From: Shewanella jiangmenensis
GTDB taxonomy: Bacteria > Pseudomonadota > Gammaproteobacteria > Enterobacterales > Shewanellaceae
Direction of reading: 5' to 3'
NCBI RefSeq assembly: GCF_018596335.1
Contig: NZ_JAHEPS010000003.1
Span: 1 to 64,000 of the forward strand
Length of the DNA stretch: 64,000 bases
In this document: positions 55,696 through 64,000 of the stretch, piece after piece
Position numbering within the stretch: the first letter of the stretch is position 1
Layout of the letters: each line of letters starts with the position of its first letter
Program-made: the position numbers and the translations under genes
Notes under the pieces: generated by a model
Database searches by the model: none
The model's input: the letters and a program-made list of their open reading frames with translations, nothing else
Told to the model about the DNA's origin: nothing

Positions 55696-57059
55696 TGGCA
55701 CTGCTGCTGTTTTTAGTGATTTGTCTGGTGCTGATGCTGGGCTACCCGGTTGCGCTGACCCTTGGCGGCGTGGCCTTTTTGTTTGCGCTGATTGCCAGTG
55801 CCTTTGGCGCTTTTGACCTTAGCCTCTTTATGCTGCTGCCAAACCGCATTTACGGCATCCTTGATAACGATATTCTGATGGCGGTGCCGCTGTTTGTGTT
55901 TATGGGCGTGGTGCTGGAAAAGTCCCATATCGCCGAGCAGCTGCTCGGAGCGATGGCAGGGCTCTTTGGCAGGCTGCGCGGCGGGTTGATTTTCAGCGTG
56001 TTTTTGGTGGGCATGTTGCTTGCTGCATCCACCGGCATTGTGGGCGCAACTGTGGTGACCATGGGGCTGATGAGTCTGCCAACTCTGCTTAAACGTGGCT
56101 ATAGCCCGGAGTTCAGTGCCGGCGCCATTTGCGCTACAGGTACCCTCGGGCAAATTATTCCGCCTTCCATTGCACTGGTGCTGCTTGGGGATGTGCTTTC
56201 CAACGCGTATCAGCAGGCGCAGTTGTCCATGGGAGTATTCAATCCCAAATCGGTATCTGTGGGCGATTTGTTTGCCGGCGCCCTGATCCCGGGGCTGATG
56301 TTGGTTGCCCTTTATATGCTTTACACCCTGTACCGGCTGTGGCGCACTCCGGCAGATTTCGGTGATGTGTTACAGGAAGATGAGGCGCCGATTGCCTTGC
56401 CTGCGTTGTTGTCGGCGCTGTTGCCACCGCTTGTGCTTATTCTGCTGGTGCTCGGCTCAATTCTTGCCGGTATCGCAACGCCCACCGAAGCTGCGGCAGT
56501 GGGAGCGGGCGGCGCGCTGGTGATAGCCCTGCTTAAACGCCAGCTTGGGTTGCTGGCGCTTAAGGAAGTGATGCAAAGCACGGTGAAAATCACCTCGATG
56601 GTGTTTTTAATCCTGATAGGGGCATCGGTGTTTTCGCTGGTATTTCGTGGGCTTGGCGGTGAAGAGCTAATCCACGGCATTTTTTCGTCCATGCCGGGCG
56701 GCGCGCTTGGCGCCATGCTGCTGGTGATGCTGGTTATCTTTTTGCTTGGCTTTATTCTTGATTTTATTGAGATCACCTTTGTGGTGGTTCCGCTGGTGGC
56801 GCCGATTTTGCTCGCCATGGGGCTCGACCCGGTTTGGCTTGGGATCATGATTGCCATCAACCTGCAAACGTCGTTTCTGACGCCGCCCTTTGGCTTTGCG
56901 CTGTTTTACCTGCGCGGCGTCACCGGTGACACAGTATCCAGTGGCCAGATTTACCGCGGTGTGGTTCCCTTTGTGCTGTTGCAATTGTTGATGTTGATTT
57001 TGCTTGGTTTGTGGCCGGGATTGGCCACCTGGTTACCGTCGCAGCTATACGGCCAGTGA
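55695..57059 (+). CDS. TRAP transporter large membrane subunit (DctM-type)
   Basis: A 454-residue protein with about 12 helices, the secondary-transport channel that uses a sodium gradient. Typical motifs are LPNRIYGILDNDILMAVPLFVFMG (in part), STGIVGATVVTMG, GTLGQIIPPSIALVLLGD and NLQTSFLTPPFGFALFYLRG. The sodium pump Nqr, starting at 61.2 kb, could supply the gradient, though the link is only inferred. It overlaps the DctQ-type gene by one base. Confidence 0.95.
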   Translation: MALLLFLVICLVLMLGYPVALTLGGVAFLFALIASAFGAFDLSLFMLLPNRIYGILDNDILMAVPLFVFMGVVLEKSHIAEQLLGAMAGLFGRLRGGLIFSVFLVGMLLAASTGIVGATVVTMGLMSLPTLLKRGYSPEFSAGAICATGTLGQIIPPSIALVLLGDVLSNAYQQAQLSMGVFNPKSVSVGDLFAGALIPGLMLVALYMLYTLYRLWRTPADFGDVLQEDEAPIALPALLSALLPPLVLILLVLGSILAGIATPTEAAAVGAGGALVIALLKRQLGLLALKEVMQSTVKITSMVFLILIGASVFSLVFRGLGGEELIHGIFSSMPGGALGAMLLVMLVIFLLGFILDFIEITFVVVPLVAPILLAMGLDPVWLGIMIAINLQTSFLTPPFGFALFYLRGVTGDTVSSGQIYRGVVPFVLLQLLMLILLGLWPGLATWLPSQLYGQ

Positions 57060-57086
57060 CGGATTGCCGTTTTTACAGGAGTGTTG

Positions 57087-58181
57087 ATGATGAGTCGAAA
57101 AATAGCCATGTCCCTGTTTGCAGCCCTGGCGCTGCTCAGTGGCTGCAATAAAGAAAGTACCCAAACCCAGTCGACAGCCTTTGCCGATGCCAAACCCATC
57201 GAATGGAAACTGGTGACCTCCTGGCCGAAGAACCTGCCGGGCCTTGGCACAGCGCCGGAACATTTTGCCAAGATGGTCAACGAGATGTCAGCTGGCCGGC
57301 TCACGATTAAGGTCTATGGTGCCGGTGAACTGGTGCCGGCGATGGAAGTGTTTGATGCCGTCAGTGAAGGCTCGGCGCAGATGGGCCACAGCGCTGCCTA
57401 TTACTGGAAAGGCAAGGTGCCGGCGGCGCAGTTTTTTACCGCTATTCCCTTTGGTATGAATGCACAGGAGATGAATGGCTGGCTCACCTACGGCGGCGGA
57501 CTGGAGCTGTGGGAAGAAGTCTATGCGCCTTTTGGTATTCTTCCGTTGCCCGGTGGTAACAGCGGGGTGCAGATGGGCGGCTGGTTTAATAAGGAAATCA
57601 ACAGTGTTGACGATCTTAAAGGCCTAAAAATGCGCATCCCCGGCCTCGGAGGTGAAGTGCTCAAGCGCCTTGGCGGTGTGCCTGTGGTGCTTGCCGGGCG
57701 CGAGCTTTACACCGCGCTGCAAACCGGTGCCATTGATGCCACCGAGTGGGTTGGGCCATACAACGACCTCGCGTTTGGCCTGCACAAAATTGCCAAATAC
57801 TATTATTACCCCGGCTGGCATGAACCGGGCACCACCCTTGAGTTTCTGATTAACAAAGAAGCCTTTGCAAAGTTGCCTGCCGATCTGCAGGCGATAGTGA
57901 AAATTGCGGCAAAGGCCACCAATCAGGACATGCTGGATGAGTTTACCGCCCGCAACGTTGGTGCGCTGGCGACTCTGAAAGATGAACATAAGATTGAAAT
58001 TCGCCCCTTCCCGGATGAGGTAATAGCGGCGCTGCGCACCACCTCTTTGCAGGTAATCACTGAGCAGGCATCTCAGGATCCCATGATGCAAAAAGTGTTC
58101 GACGCCTATCGAAGCTTCGAGACGGGCGTGCGCGGCTATCATGAGATTTCGGAAGATGCCTACACTAAAGCGAGGCAGTGA
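57087..58181 (+). CDS. TRAP transporter substrate-binding protein, TakP-like, lipoprotein
   Basis: A 365-residue DctP-family solute receptor. The sequence WKLVTSWPKNLPG at the mature start, AGELVPAMEVFDAVSEGSAQMGH and QMGGWFNKEI-like MGGWFNKEINS match the TakP group, which binds pyruvate and other 2-oxo acids through an arginine and a sodium ion. It has a lipobox, ALLSGC, with lipidated C20, so it should be membrane-tethered instead of free in the periplasm. Three in-frame starts are near each other; the ATG at 57087 has the AGGAG site 5 nt away. Confidence 0.9.
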   Translation: MMSRKIAMSLFAALALLSGCNKESTQTQSTAFADAKPIEWKLVTSWPKNLPGLGTAPEHFAKMVNEMSAGRLTIKVYGAGELVPAMEVFDAVSEGSAQMGHSAAYYWKGKVPAAQFFTAIPFGMNAQEMNGWLTYGGGLELWEEVYAPFGILPLPGGNSGVQMGGWFNKEINSVDDLKGLKMRIPGLGGEVLKRLGGVPVVLAGRELYTALQTGAIDATEWVGPYNDLAFGLHKIAKYYYYPGWHEPGTTLEFLINKEAFAKLPADLQAIVKIAAKATNQDMLDEFTARNVGALATLKDEHKIEIRPFPDEVIAALRTTSLQVITEQASQDPMMQKVFDAYRSFETGVRGYHEISEDAYTKARQ

Positions 58182-58336
58182 CAGTCAGACAATATCAGCC
58201 CCGGTTATGAACGCGGGGCTGTAAATGCCTGGCAATAAGGCAAGACAATGAGGTTTTGACGAAGGCGCTTTGATGCTATGCTTGCGTCATTTCGCAAAAG
58301 GCCGTTTTTGCCCCGGCAGCGGGGCTGGAGAGCATC

Positions 58337-58846
58337 ATGCCATTACTGGACAGTTTCACCGTTGATCACACCCGTATGAACGCCCCTGCGGTGCGGGTTG
58401 CCAAGACCATGAGCACCCCCAAGGGTGACACCATTACTGTGTTCGACCTGCGTTTTTGCGCCCCCAACAAGGATATCCTCAGCGAGCGTGGTATTCATAC
58501 GCTGGAGCACCTGTTTGCCGGTTTTATGCGTGACCATTTGAACGGCAATGGCGTGGAAATCATCGACATTTCGCCCATGGGTTGCCGCACCGGATTTTAC
58601 ATGAGCCTTATTGGTGAACCGAGCGAAAAACGTGTTGCCGATGCCTGGCTTGCGGCCATGGAAGATGTGCTCAAGGTCGCCGATCAGAAGGCCATTCCTG
58701 AGCTTAACGAATACCAGTGCGGCACCTACGAGATGCATTCTCTGGAGCAGGCGCAGGATATCGCCCGTACCATTATTGCTGCCGGTGTCAGCGTAAACCG
58801 TAATGACGAGCTCAAACTCGCCGACGAAATTTTGAACAAGCTCTGA
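58337..58846 (+). CDS. luxS: S-ribosylhomocysteine lyase LuxS
   Basis: Cleaves S-ribosylhomocysteine to homocysteine and DPD, the precursor of autoinducer-2, within the activated methyl cycle. The metal ligands H54 and H58 are in [15 protein letters not shown] and C128 in QCGTYEMHS; the catalytic C83 is in [11 protein letters not shown]. Length is 169 aa. It is followed by a terminator. Methyl-cycle use is certain; whether AI-2 is sensed is not shown here. Confidence 0.97.
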   Translation: MPLLDSFTVDHTRMNAPAVRVAKTMSTPKGDTITVFDLRFCAPNKDILSERGIHTLEHLFAGFMRDHLNGNGVEIIDISPMGCRTGFYMSLIGEPSEKRVADAWLAAMEDVLKVADQKAIPELNEYQCGTYEMHSLEQAQDIARTIIAAGVSVNRNDELKLADEILNKL

Positions 58847-58863
58847 TTTATTTGAATTAATTT

Positions 58864-58892
58864 ATAAAAAGCGGCCATGGCCGCTTTTTTTT
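58864..58892 (+). terminator. Rho-independent terminator after luxS
   Basis: AAAGCGGCC and GGCCGCTTT pair around AT, followed by more than five T. Confidence 0.85.
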
Positions 58893-58955
58893 CGTCTACT
58901 ATCAGTCTGTCACAATAAAATAACAATTAGCCGCGACGGATTCTGGGATAGTTTG

Positions 58956-60827
58956 ATGAAACACAGCGCCATACCGGCTGTCTGTTTACTGACTTTGGCG
59001 ATAGGTGGTCCGGTCTGGTCAGAAGAGACAGTGGATGTCAGCCACTTCTTTATTGACCGAGCCGGGCTTAAGAGCCCCTATAGAGCCTGGCAATCTGCGC
59101 CGGGCGTTATGCCTTCTGACTCAGGTCCACTTCCTTTACTTACCTTTCACGGTGACAGCCGCGGCGCCATGCCTGCTTTCAATGGTGTGTCGCTTGGCCT
59201 CGCCCCATACGCTGCCCCCGGTGTTTGGCTCGATTATGGCCGCTTCGGCATGGATTCCATCAGTCATTGCCGCCCGGTGCTGACTCTGATTGGCTGCACC
59301 GGCGCGGATTATCACCTCAATGCCATCGGGTTGGAGCCTGAAAGTGTGACACTGGAAGCGTCAAACAGTCGTGAGGCGGGTATCGCCGCCACCGCCGGGA
59401 AGCACAGTGATGTGCTCGATATGGGGTTTCGCGCCAGCCATCTTCAAGGGGATGACAATCTCTTTTCTGGGCGCGACAGTGAGGTGTTTGTCGGCCTTGG
59501 TGCGTCCAGCCTGCCCGGCGCGAGGGCGCGCCAGCGTACTGAACTTGGCGTGCTTTATCAGGAAAGTGAGCAAACGCTGACCGCCGACGCTGTAAGTGCT
59601 GAGCCTCTTTTGTCAGGCCGCGAGCTTAATGCGGACCGCAGCCGTGTGCGCTTGCAGCTTAATCATTCAAACCGTGAAGGCGCGAGCAGCAGCGATACTC
59701 AGGTGTTTTATCAGGAGGCGAGTTTAAGTTTGCCAAAGCCGCTTTTAACTGAGCAGCCAAGTTTGTTACCGAGCGCTGCCGCGCTGGCGAGTGATGCATT
59801 TGCTGCGGCAGAAAAAGCTCAGTATCAAACCTTTGGGCTGCAAAGCCAGCGCGTTCAGGGTGTTGGAGTGCATCAGATTGGCTATCGGCTCACGTATCAG
59901 CAAGACAGGGTTGAGTATGTGCCCCGTGATGGCAGCGCTGAGTGCCAAGTGACAGACAAGGTGGATATGGCGGAGCTTGGCATTGGCAGCAGTGTCAGCT
60001 TTGATTTGTGGGACATGGACTTTGGCAGCAGTTGGCGCAGCGCTTCTGTATCGCGCACCTGCGCCGAAGCGAGTACTGACATCCGCGTCGATGGCTGGGA
60101 TTATGGCGCAACCCTGTGGCTGGCAAATCGCCATGTTGGCCTCAGCGCCAGAGAGGAGTTTGCGCCCCACGCGCCCGGCAACCAGCAGGCGCTGTCGCAG
60201 TCATCACGGCATTATCAGCTTGAAGGTGTTTGGCCCGCGACATCAGCGCATCAGGCTTCTGTGCCTCAGGTATCGGCGTCTCAGACGGCAGGCGGAGCAT
60301 GGCAGCTTAAGGCTTCGCTGTGGCTTACGCAGTTTGATAATCGCCATCAGGACTGCGCGGCTGTATCCGGATGTGAAGCGCCGCTAGGCAGTACGCAGCT
60401 CAATCTGGGGGCGGTGGATATTGCCGGGGCGAGTGTGTCGCTTGGCTGGCGCGGCGAGTTTGGGGCGCTGTCTTTACCGGTGGCGCTCAGCTTTGATGAG
60501 AGCCGCGCCGAATTTGCTGCCGATGGCTGTATTGACCAGGCGTGCTGGCAGCGCGGGCAATCGGTGCCGTTTCTGCCAGAGCGCCAGTGGCAATTGGCGG
60601 TGGGAATGGAAGCAGGTGAGTGGTCACTAACCTTGAGCGGGCGGCAGCTGACCTTGGATGGTGATAACAGTTTACGGCTTGATTCGAGCCTGCATTGGCG
60701 GCGTGGCAAACACGAGTTTTACCTCAGTGCGGACAATCTTAGCGACGAAAAGGGCCATTACGGCGTACAAACTTTAGTCGAAAGGGATGAGCAAACTGTG
60801 ACGATAGGTTACCGTTGGCGAGGGTGA
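58956..60827 (+). CDS. Outer-membrane beta-barrel protein, TonB-receptor-like, apparently without a full plug
   Basis: A 623-residue protein with a signal peptide (MKHSAIPAVCLLTLAIGGPVWS, in part). The C-terminal half is beta-strand-rich with alternating hydrophobic residues and ends YLSADNLSDEKGHYGVQTL, then VTIGYRWRG, the typical last strands of TonB-dependent receptors. The N-terminal 130 residues contain only short plug-like traces, and I see no TonB box. Cysteine pairs at several places suggest disulfides. Ligand unknown. Other barrel families (FadL-like, porins) are alternatives. It follows luxS and precedes nqrA. Confidence 0.7.
   Translation: MKHSAIPAVCLLTLAIGGPVWSEETVDVSHFFIDRAGLKSPYRAWQSAPGVMPSDSGPLPLLTFHGDSRGAMPAFNGVSLGLAPYAAPGVWLDYGRFGMDSISHCRPVLTLIGCTGADYHLNAIGLEPESVTLEASNSREAGIAATAGKHSDVLDMGFRASHLQGDDNLFSGRDSEVFVGLGASSLPGARARQRTELGVLYQESEQTLTADAVSAEPLLSGRELNADRSRVRLQLNHSNREGASSSDTQVFYQEASLSLPKPLLTEQPSLLPSAAALASDAFAAAEKAQYQTFGLQSQRVQGVGVHQIGYRLTYQQDRVEYVPRDGSAECQVTDKVDMAELGIGSSVSFDLWDMDFGSSWRSASVSRTCAEASTDIRVDGWDYGATLWLANRHVGLSAREEFAPHAPGNQQALSQSSRHYQLEGVWPATSAHQASVPQVSASQTAGGAWQLKASLWLTQFDNRHQDCAAVSGCEAPLGSTQLNLGAVDIAGASVSLGWRGEFGALSLPVALSFDESRAEFAADGCIDQACWQRGQSVPFLPERQWQLAVGMEAGEWSLTLSGRQLTLDGDNSLRLDSSLHWRRGKHEFYLSADNLSDEKGHYGVQTLVERDEQTVTIGYRWRG
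60246..60290 (+). repeat. Faint 15-bp x 3 array in the barrel gene
   Basis: Units at 60246, 60261 and 60276 share the pattern GxGxxTCAGxxxxxx with few other matches and encode AHQAS, VPQVS and ASQTA. They look like a decayed in-frame array in a surface loop; the support is weak. Confidence 0.4.
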
Positions 60828-61214
60828 TTTTTACCGCTTTTGGGGGAGGCTGGCTGCCTGTTTATGTCCGTGCCATTTGAGCGCGGTTTTTTTATGTTTT
60901 AATAAATTAGATTATTTAAATTAGATAGATAGAGTTACGCTTGTTACAAAATTCAGTCTGTGGCAGGGCGCTTTGTTACGCCCTGTCGAATCGAGCTGGA
61001 AACACAGCCAAAACCGCCCCGCGAAGTTTGAAAACACGCATAATTTTCGTGGCGATGGCAGGGCGTTTGGGGTAAAATGCGCGCGACCAGCGTGATTGCG
61101 ATCGCATTTCTGTGATTAATCTGCGCCAGCTCAATGCGAACGGTGTTGTTTAAAACCGGGTGCCCCGCAGGAACGCGGCGCTTTGTCTTTCCTTCAAACG
61201 TAGTGCATGTGGAT
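60828..61214. other. Intergenic region upstream of nqrA
   Basis: About 390 bp without a credible gene. An AT-rich part (60895-60935) has AAATTAGAT twice, 14 bp apart. A TAAAAT at 61073-61078 is a possible -10 for nqr, but I see no good -35 for it. The short frames here lack ribosome sites. Confidence 0.5.
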
Positions 61215-62549
61215 ATGATTACAATTAAGAAAGGATTGGATTTGCCCATAGCGGGTGGTCCAGAGCAAGTTATCCATGATGGCCCAGCCATTAAACACGT
61301 AGCTACATTGGGTGAAGAGTATATTGGCATGCGCCCTACCATGAGAGTTAAGGTAGGCGACAAGGTAGCCAAGGGTCAGGTGATCTTTGAAGATAAAAAG
61401 AATCCTGGCGTTAAATATACGGCTTCGGCCAGTGGTACTGTTACTGAAATAAACCGGGGTGCAAAGCGCGTCCTCCAGTCTGTGGTGATCGAAGTCGAGG
61501 GTAACGATGCCGTTGCGTTCGCCAAGTTCGATGCGACGCAGTTGGATGCTCTGAGCAACGATCAGGTTCGCAGTAACCTCATCGAGTCAGGCCTGTGGAC
61601 CGCACTGCGGACCCGTCCTTTCAGCAAAGTGCCAGCAGTAGACAGCTCTGCTGCAGGTATTTTTGTGACCGCTATTGATACCAACCCCCATGCTGCTGAT
61701 CCCGTTCTGGTGATCCGCGAGCATAAAGAAGACTTTGCCAATGGCCTGAAAGTGCTGGCAAAGCTGACTGAGGGTAAGGTTTATCTGTGTAAAGCCCCAG
61801 GCGCAGACATCCCGGCCGCTAACGCCGAAGTGCATGAGTTTGGTGGTAAACACCCAGCCGGTTTGGCCGGTACTCATATCCACTTTATTCTGCCTGCGTC
61901 TGTGAACCGTACTGTGTGGCATGTTGGCTACCAGGACGTTATCGCTATCGGCCAGCTGTTCACCACAGGTGAACTTAACAGCAACCGCGTGATCTCCATC
62001 GCCGGTCCTATGGCGGTTAAGCCACGTTTGGTACGCACCCAGCTTGGTGCCAGCATCGAAACCCTGACCAGCGGCGAAAGCCAGCCTGGCGTGGTTCGCA
62101 AGATCTCCGGCTCTGTATTGAACGGTCGCGCTGCGACTGGTGTACATGCCTATCTGGGTCGTTATCACCTGCAGGTCAGCCTGCTGGAAGAAGGCACAGA
62201 GAAAGAGTTCATCGGCTGGATCCTGCCCGGTTCTGACAAGTTTTCTATCACCCGCGCCTTCCTCGGTCACCTGTCGCCAAGCCGTCTGTTCAAGATGACG
62301 ACCAGCACCGGTGGTTCGGACCGCGCCATGGTGCCTATCGGCAGCTTCGAACGTGTAATGCCGCTGGACATTCTGCCTACCATGCTGCTGCGTGATCTGG
62401 TTTCCGGCGACATCGACGGTGCAATCAGTTTGGGTGCACTGGAGCTGGATGAAGAAGATTTGGCACTGTGTACCTTTGTGTGCCCAGGCAAGTATGACTA
62501 CGGTTTCTATCTGCGCAGCTGCCTGGATACGGTAGAGAGGGAAGGCTGA
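61215..62549 (+). CDS. nqrA: Na+-translocating NADH:quinone oxidoreductase subunit A
   Basis: Subunit A of the Nqr respiratory sodium pump, a peripheral cytoplasmic subunit near the quinone site. The start [18 protein letters not shown] is typical, and so is the lipoyl-like [21 protein letters not shown] region in parts. Length is 444 aa. The ATG at 61215 is chosen; the frame is open further up without a ribosome site. It overlaps nqrB by one base (TGATG). Confidence 0.96.
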   Translation: MITIKKGLDLPIAGGPEQVIHDGPAIKHVATLGEEYIGMRPTMRVKVGDKVAKGQVIFEDKKNPGVKYTASASGTVTEINRGAKRVLQSVVIEVEGNDAVAFAKFDATQLDALSNDQVRSNLIESGLWTALRTRPFSKVPAVDSSAAGIFVTAIDTNPHAADPVLVIREHKEDFANGLKVLAKLTEGKVYLCKAPGADIPAANAEVHEFGGKHPAGLAGTHIHFILPASVNRTVWHVGYQDVIAIGQLFTTGELNSNRVISIAGPMAVKPRLVRTQLGASIETLTSGESQPGVVRKISGSVLNGRAATGVHAYLGRYHLQVSLLEEGTEKEFIGWILPGSDKFSITRAFLGHLSPSRLFKMTTSTGGSDRAMVPIGSFERVMPLDILPTMLLRDLVSGDIDGAISLGALELDEEDLALCTFVCPGKYDYGFYLRSCLDTVEREG

Positions 62550-63748
62550 TGAGCTTGAAAGATTTTCTTGAGCGTATTGAACCGCAATTTGAAAAAGGCG
62601 GTAAATACGAAAAGTGGTACGCCCTGTATGAAGCGGCCGCCACTATTTTCTATACGCCAGGTCTGGTGAACAAGGGCAAGACCCACGTTCGCGATAACCT
62701 CGATCTGAAGCGTATGATGATCACCGTGTGGGCCTGTGCCTTCCCGGCGATGTTTGTTGGTATGTACAACGTGGGCCTGCAGGCTCAGCTGGCGCTGGCC
62801 GCCGGTTTTGCCACGCCTGACGTATGGCAGGTTAGCCTGTTTGGTATCCTCGGCACTGAGCTGACTGCGGATGCCGGTTGGGCCACCCTGATGTGGTATG
62901 GCGCCTGTTTCTTCCTGCCTATTTATGCCGTAACCTTCGTGGTCGGTGGCATCTGGGAAGTGCTGTTTGCCATGGTGCGCGGCCACGAAGTAAACGAAGG
63001 CTTCTTCGTGACTTCTATCCTGTTCGCCCTGACGCTGCCTGCCACTATCCCATTGTGGATGGTTGCGCTGGGTATCACCTTCGGTGTGGTGGTTGCAAAA
63101 GAAGTGTTCGGTGGTACCGGACGTAACTTCCTTAACCCTGCACTGGCCGGTCGTGCCTTCCTGTTCTTTGCCTATCCGCTGAACATGTCTGGTGACACCA
63201 GCTGGGTTGTGGCTGACGGTTTCTCTGGTGCAACTCACCTGAGCCAGGCTGCCAGCGGCACGCTGGAGTATGGTCTGAACCAGGATTGGTGGAATGCCTT
63301 CTTCGGCTTTATCCCAGGTTCTGTGGGTGAAGTATCGACTCTGGCAATTCTGCTCGGCGGTTTGGTCATCATCTATACCCGTATTGCGTCCTGGCGCATC
63401 GTGGGTGGTGTTATGGTAGGTATGGTTGCCGTATCGACCCTGCTGAACGTTATCGGTTCTGACACCAACCCAATGTTCGCCATGCCATGGTACTGGCACC
63501 TGGTTCTGGGTGGCTTTGCCTTCGGTATGATGTTCATGGCCACTGACCCTGTGTCTGCCTCTTTCACCAACCAGGCCAAGTGGGCCTACGGTATCCTGAT
63601 CGGTGCCATGGCGGTGTTCATTCGTGTGATCAACCCTGCGTTCCCTGAAGGTATGATGTTGGCCATTCTGTTTGCCAACCTGTTTGCGCCACTGTTCGAC
63701 CATTTCGTGGTACAGGCAAATATCAAGCGGAGGATTGCCCGTGGCTAA
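62549..63748 (+). CDS. nqrB: Na+-translocating NADH:quinone oxidoreductase subunit B
   Basis: A 399-residue membrane subunit with about ten helices that carries a covalently attached FMN and part of the sodium path. The FMN attachment threonine is probably T229 in SGATHLSQ, the position matching T236 of Vibrio NqrB. A good GGAAGG ribosome site lies before the ATG, which overlaps the nqrA stop. nqrC starts inside its last eight bases, so the operon is tightly coupled. Confidence 0.97.
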   Translation: MSLKDFLERIEPQFEKGGKYEKWYALYEAAATIFYTPGLVNKGKTHVRDNLDLKRMMITVWACAFPAMFVGMYNVGLQAQLALAAGFATPDVWQVSLFGILGTELTADAGWATLMWYGACFFLPIYAVTFVVGGIWEVLFAMVRGHEVNEGFFVTSILFALTLPATIPLWMVALGITFGVVVAKEVFGGTGRNFLNPALAGRAFLFFAYPLNMSGDTSWVVADGFSGATHLSQAASGTLEYGLNQDWWNAFFGFIPGSVGEVSTLAILLGGLVIIYTRIASWRIVGGVMVGMVAVSTLLNVIGSDTNPMFAMPWYWHLVLGGFAFGMMFMATDPVSASFTNQAKWAYGILIGAMAVFIRVINPAFPEGMMLAILFANLFAPLFDHFVVQANIKRRIARG

Positions 63749-64000
63749 TAATAAAGATTCGTTCGCAAGAACGCTGTTTATCGTTGTTGGCCTGTGCTTG
63801 GTGTGCTCGATCTTCGTATCGACTGCCGCCGTGGTTCTGCGCCCAACCCAGCAGGAAAACAAACTGCTGGATAAGCAAAAATACATTCTGGAAGCCGCCA
63901 ACCTCATCGATACCAAATCAGGTAATCTGAGCAAGGCTGACGTGCTGGCTACTTACGAGAAGTACGTTCAGGCTCGCGTTATCGACCTGAAGACCGGTGA
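63741..64000 (+). CDS. nqrC: Na+-translocating NADH:quinone oxidoreductase subunit C, 5' part
   Basis: The first 86 codons of nqrC, cut by the window end. It starts at a GTG with a GGAGG site 7 nt upstream and overlaps nqrB. The product begins [17 protein letters not shown] and has one N-terminal membrane helix, then the periplasmic domain. The second covalent-FMN threonine lies beyond the window. nqrD, E and F are expected to follow. Confidence 0.95.
   Translation, partial: MANNKDSFARTLFIVVGLCLVCSIFVSTAAVVLRPTQQENKLLDKQKYILEAANLIDTKSGNLSKADVLATYEKYVQARVIDLKTG

Noticed and set aside
58255..58281. TTGACG and TATGCT as a luxS promoter
   Set aside because: The spacing is only about 15 nt, so I could not support it as a promoter.
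61073..61105. TAAAAT and a nearby GCGATCGC palindrome as nqr control sites
   Set aside because: No matching -35 box for the former, and the palindrome is a common short sequence; not enough to name a site.
62507..63934. 475-residue open frame on the minus strand across nqrA, nqrB and nqrC
   Set aside because: Antisense to three well-identified Nqr genes; low-complexity His/Thr-rich content and no start signal.

Overview
The window is chromosomal DNA from a gammaproteobacterium, most likely a Shewanella. The evidence is inferred gene content and order, not a database search: luxS, a barrel protein and nqrABC lie in a row; a complete Nqr sodium pump is starting; the cell-wall and lipoate cluster and the hemA-prfA-prmC-sirB-kdsA block are both present; and c-di-GMP proteins are interspersed. 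GC content is moderate to high, genes are densely packed with many ATGA or TGATG overlaps, and most operons end in clear Rho-independent hairpins.

Layout. 1-1140: tRNA-Asp at the very start (perhaps the tail of an rRNA operon lying to the left), a 0.9-kb gene-free stretch holding a broken tRNA-Asp copy, then tRNA-Trp. 1.1-2.7 kb: dps, divergent from holD-rimI. 2.8-25.2 kb, almost all on the minus strand: lipA-lipB-ybeD, dacA, rlpA-mltB-rodA-mrdA-rlmH-rsfS-nadD-holA-lptE-leuS, a REC-EAL regulator, and lnt-corC-ybeY-phoH-miaB. The gene order closely follows the lip/mrd/leuS and lnt/miaB regions of E. coli. 25.6-31.9 kb: a small exported protein, ubiF, pth, ychF, six tRNAs (Met-Leu-Gln-Gln-Met-Gln) and a membrane GGDEF-EAL protein. 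32.2-41.7 kb: prs-ispE-lolB, divergent from hemA-prfA-prmC-sirB2-sirB1, a DUF819 transporter, and kdsA. 41.8-55 kb: smaller units, including an EamA transporter, panE-vanZ-like, yajQ, ampG, an unknown gene, ppiA, yajG, DUF2804, a fatty-acid-hydroxylase-type membrane enzyme, grxB, rlmG, alkB, an ACT-domain protein and bolA. 55.2-58.2 kb: a TakP-like TRAP transporter. 58.3-64 kb: luxS, a TonB-receptor-like barrel, and nqrA, nqrB and the start of nqrC.

Most of the window is housekeeping: peptidoglycan elongation (PBP2, RodA, PBP5, MltB, RlpA, AmpG), envelope lipoprotein and LPS assembly (Lnt, LolB, LptE, KdsA), lipoate, NAD, haem, ubiquinone and isoprenoid synthesis, and ribosome and tRNA maturation (YbeY, RsfS, RlmH, RlmG, MiaB, Pth, RF1 and PrmC). 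No phage, insertion sequence, CRISPR or defence island was seen.

The feature not explained by the ordinary genes is a set of short, imperfect tandem arrays with units of 12, 15, 16 or 20 bp. They have unrelated unit sequences and lie both between genes and inside genes. Inside genes the unit is always a whole number of codons, adding tetrapeptide or pentapeptide runs to HolD, NadD (twice), the DUF2804 protein and, faintly, the barrel protein. This looks like a general minisatellite-forming tendency of this genome and is the main lead in Part 2.
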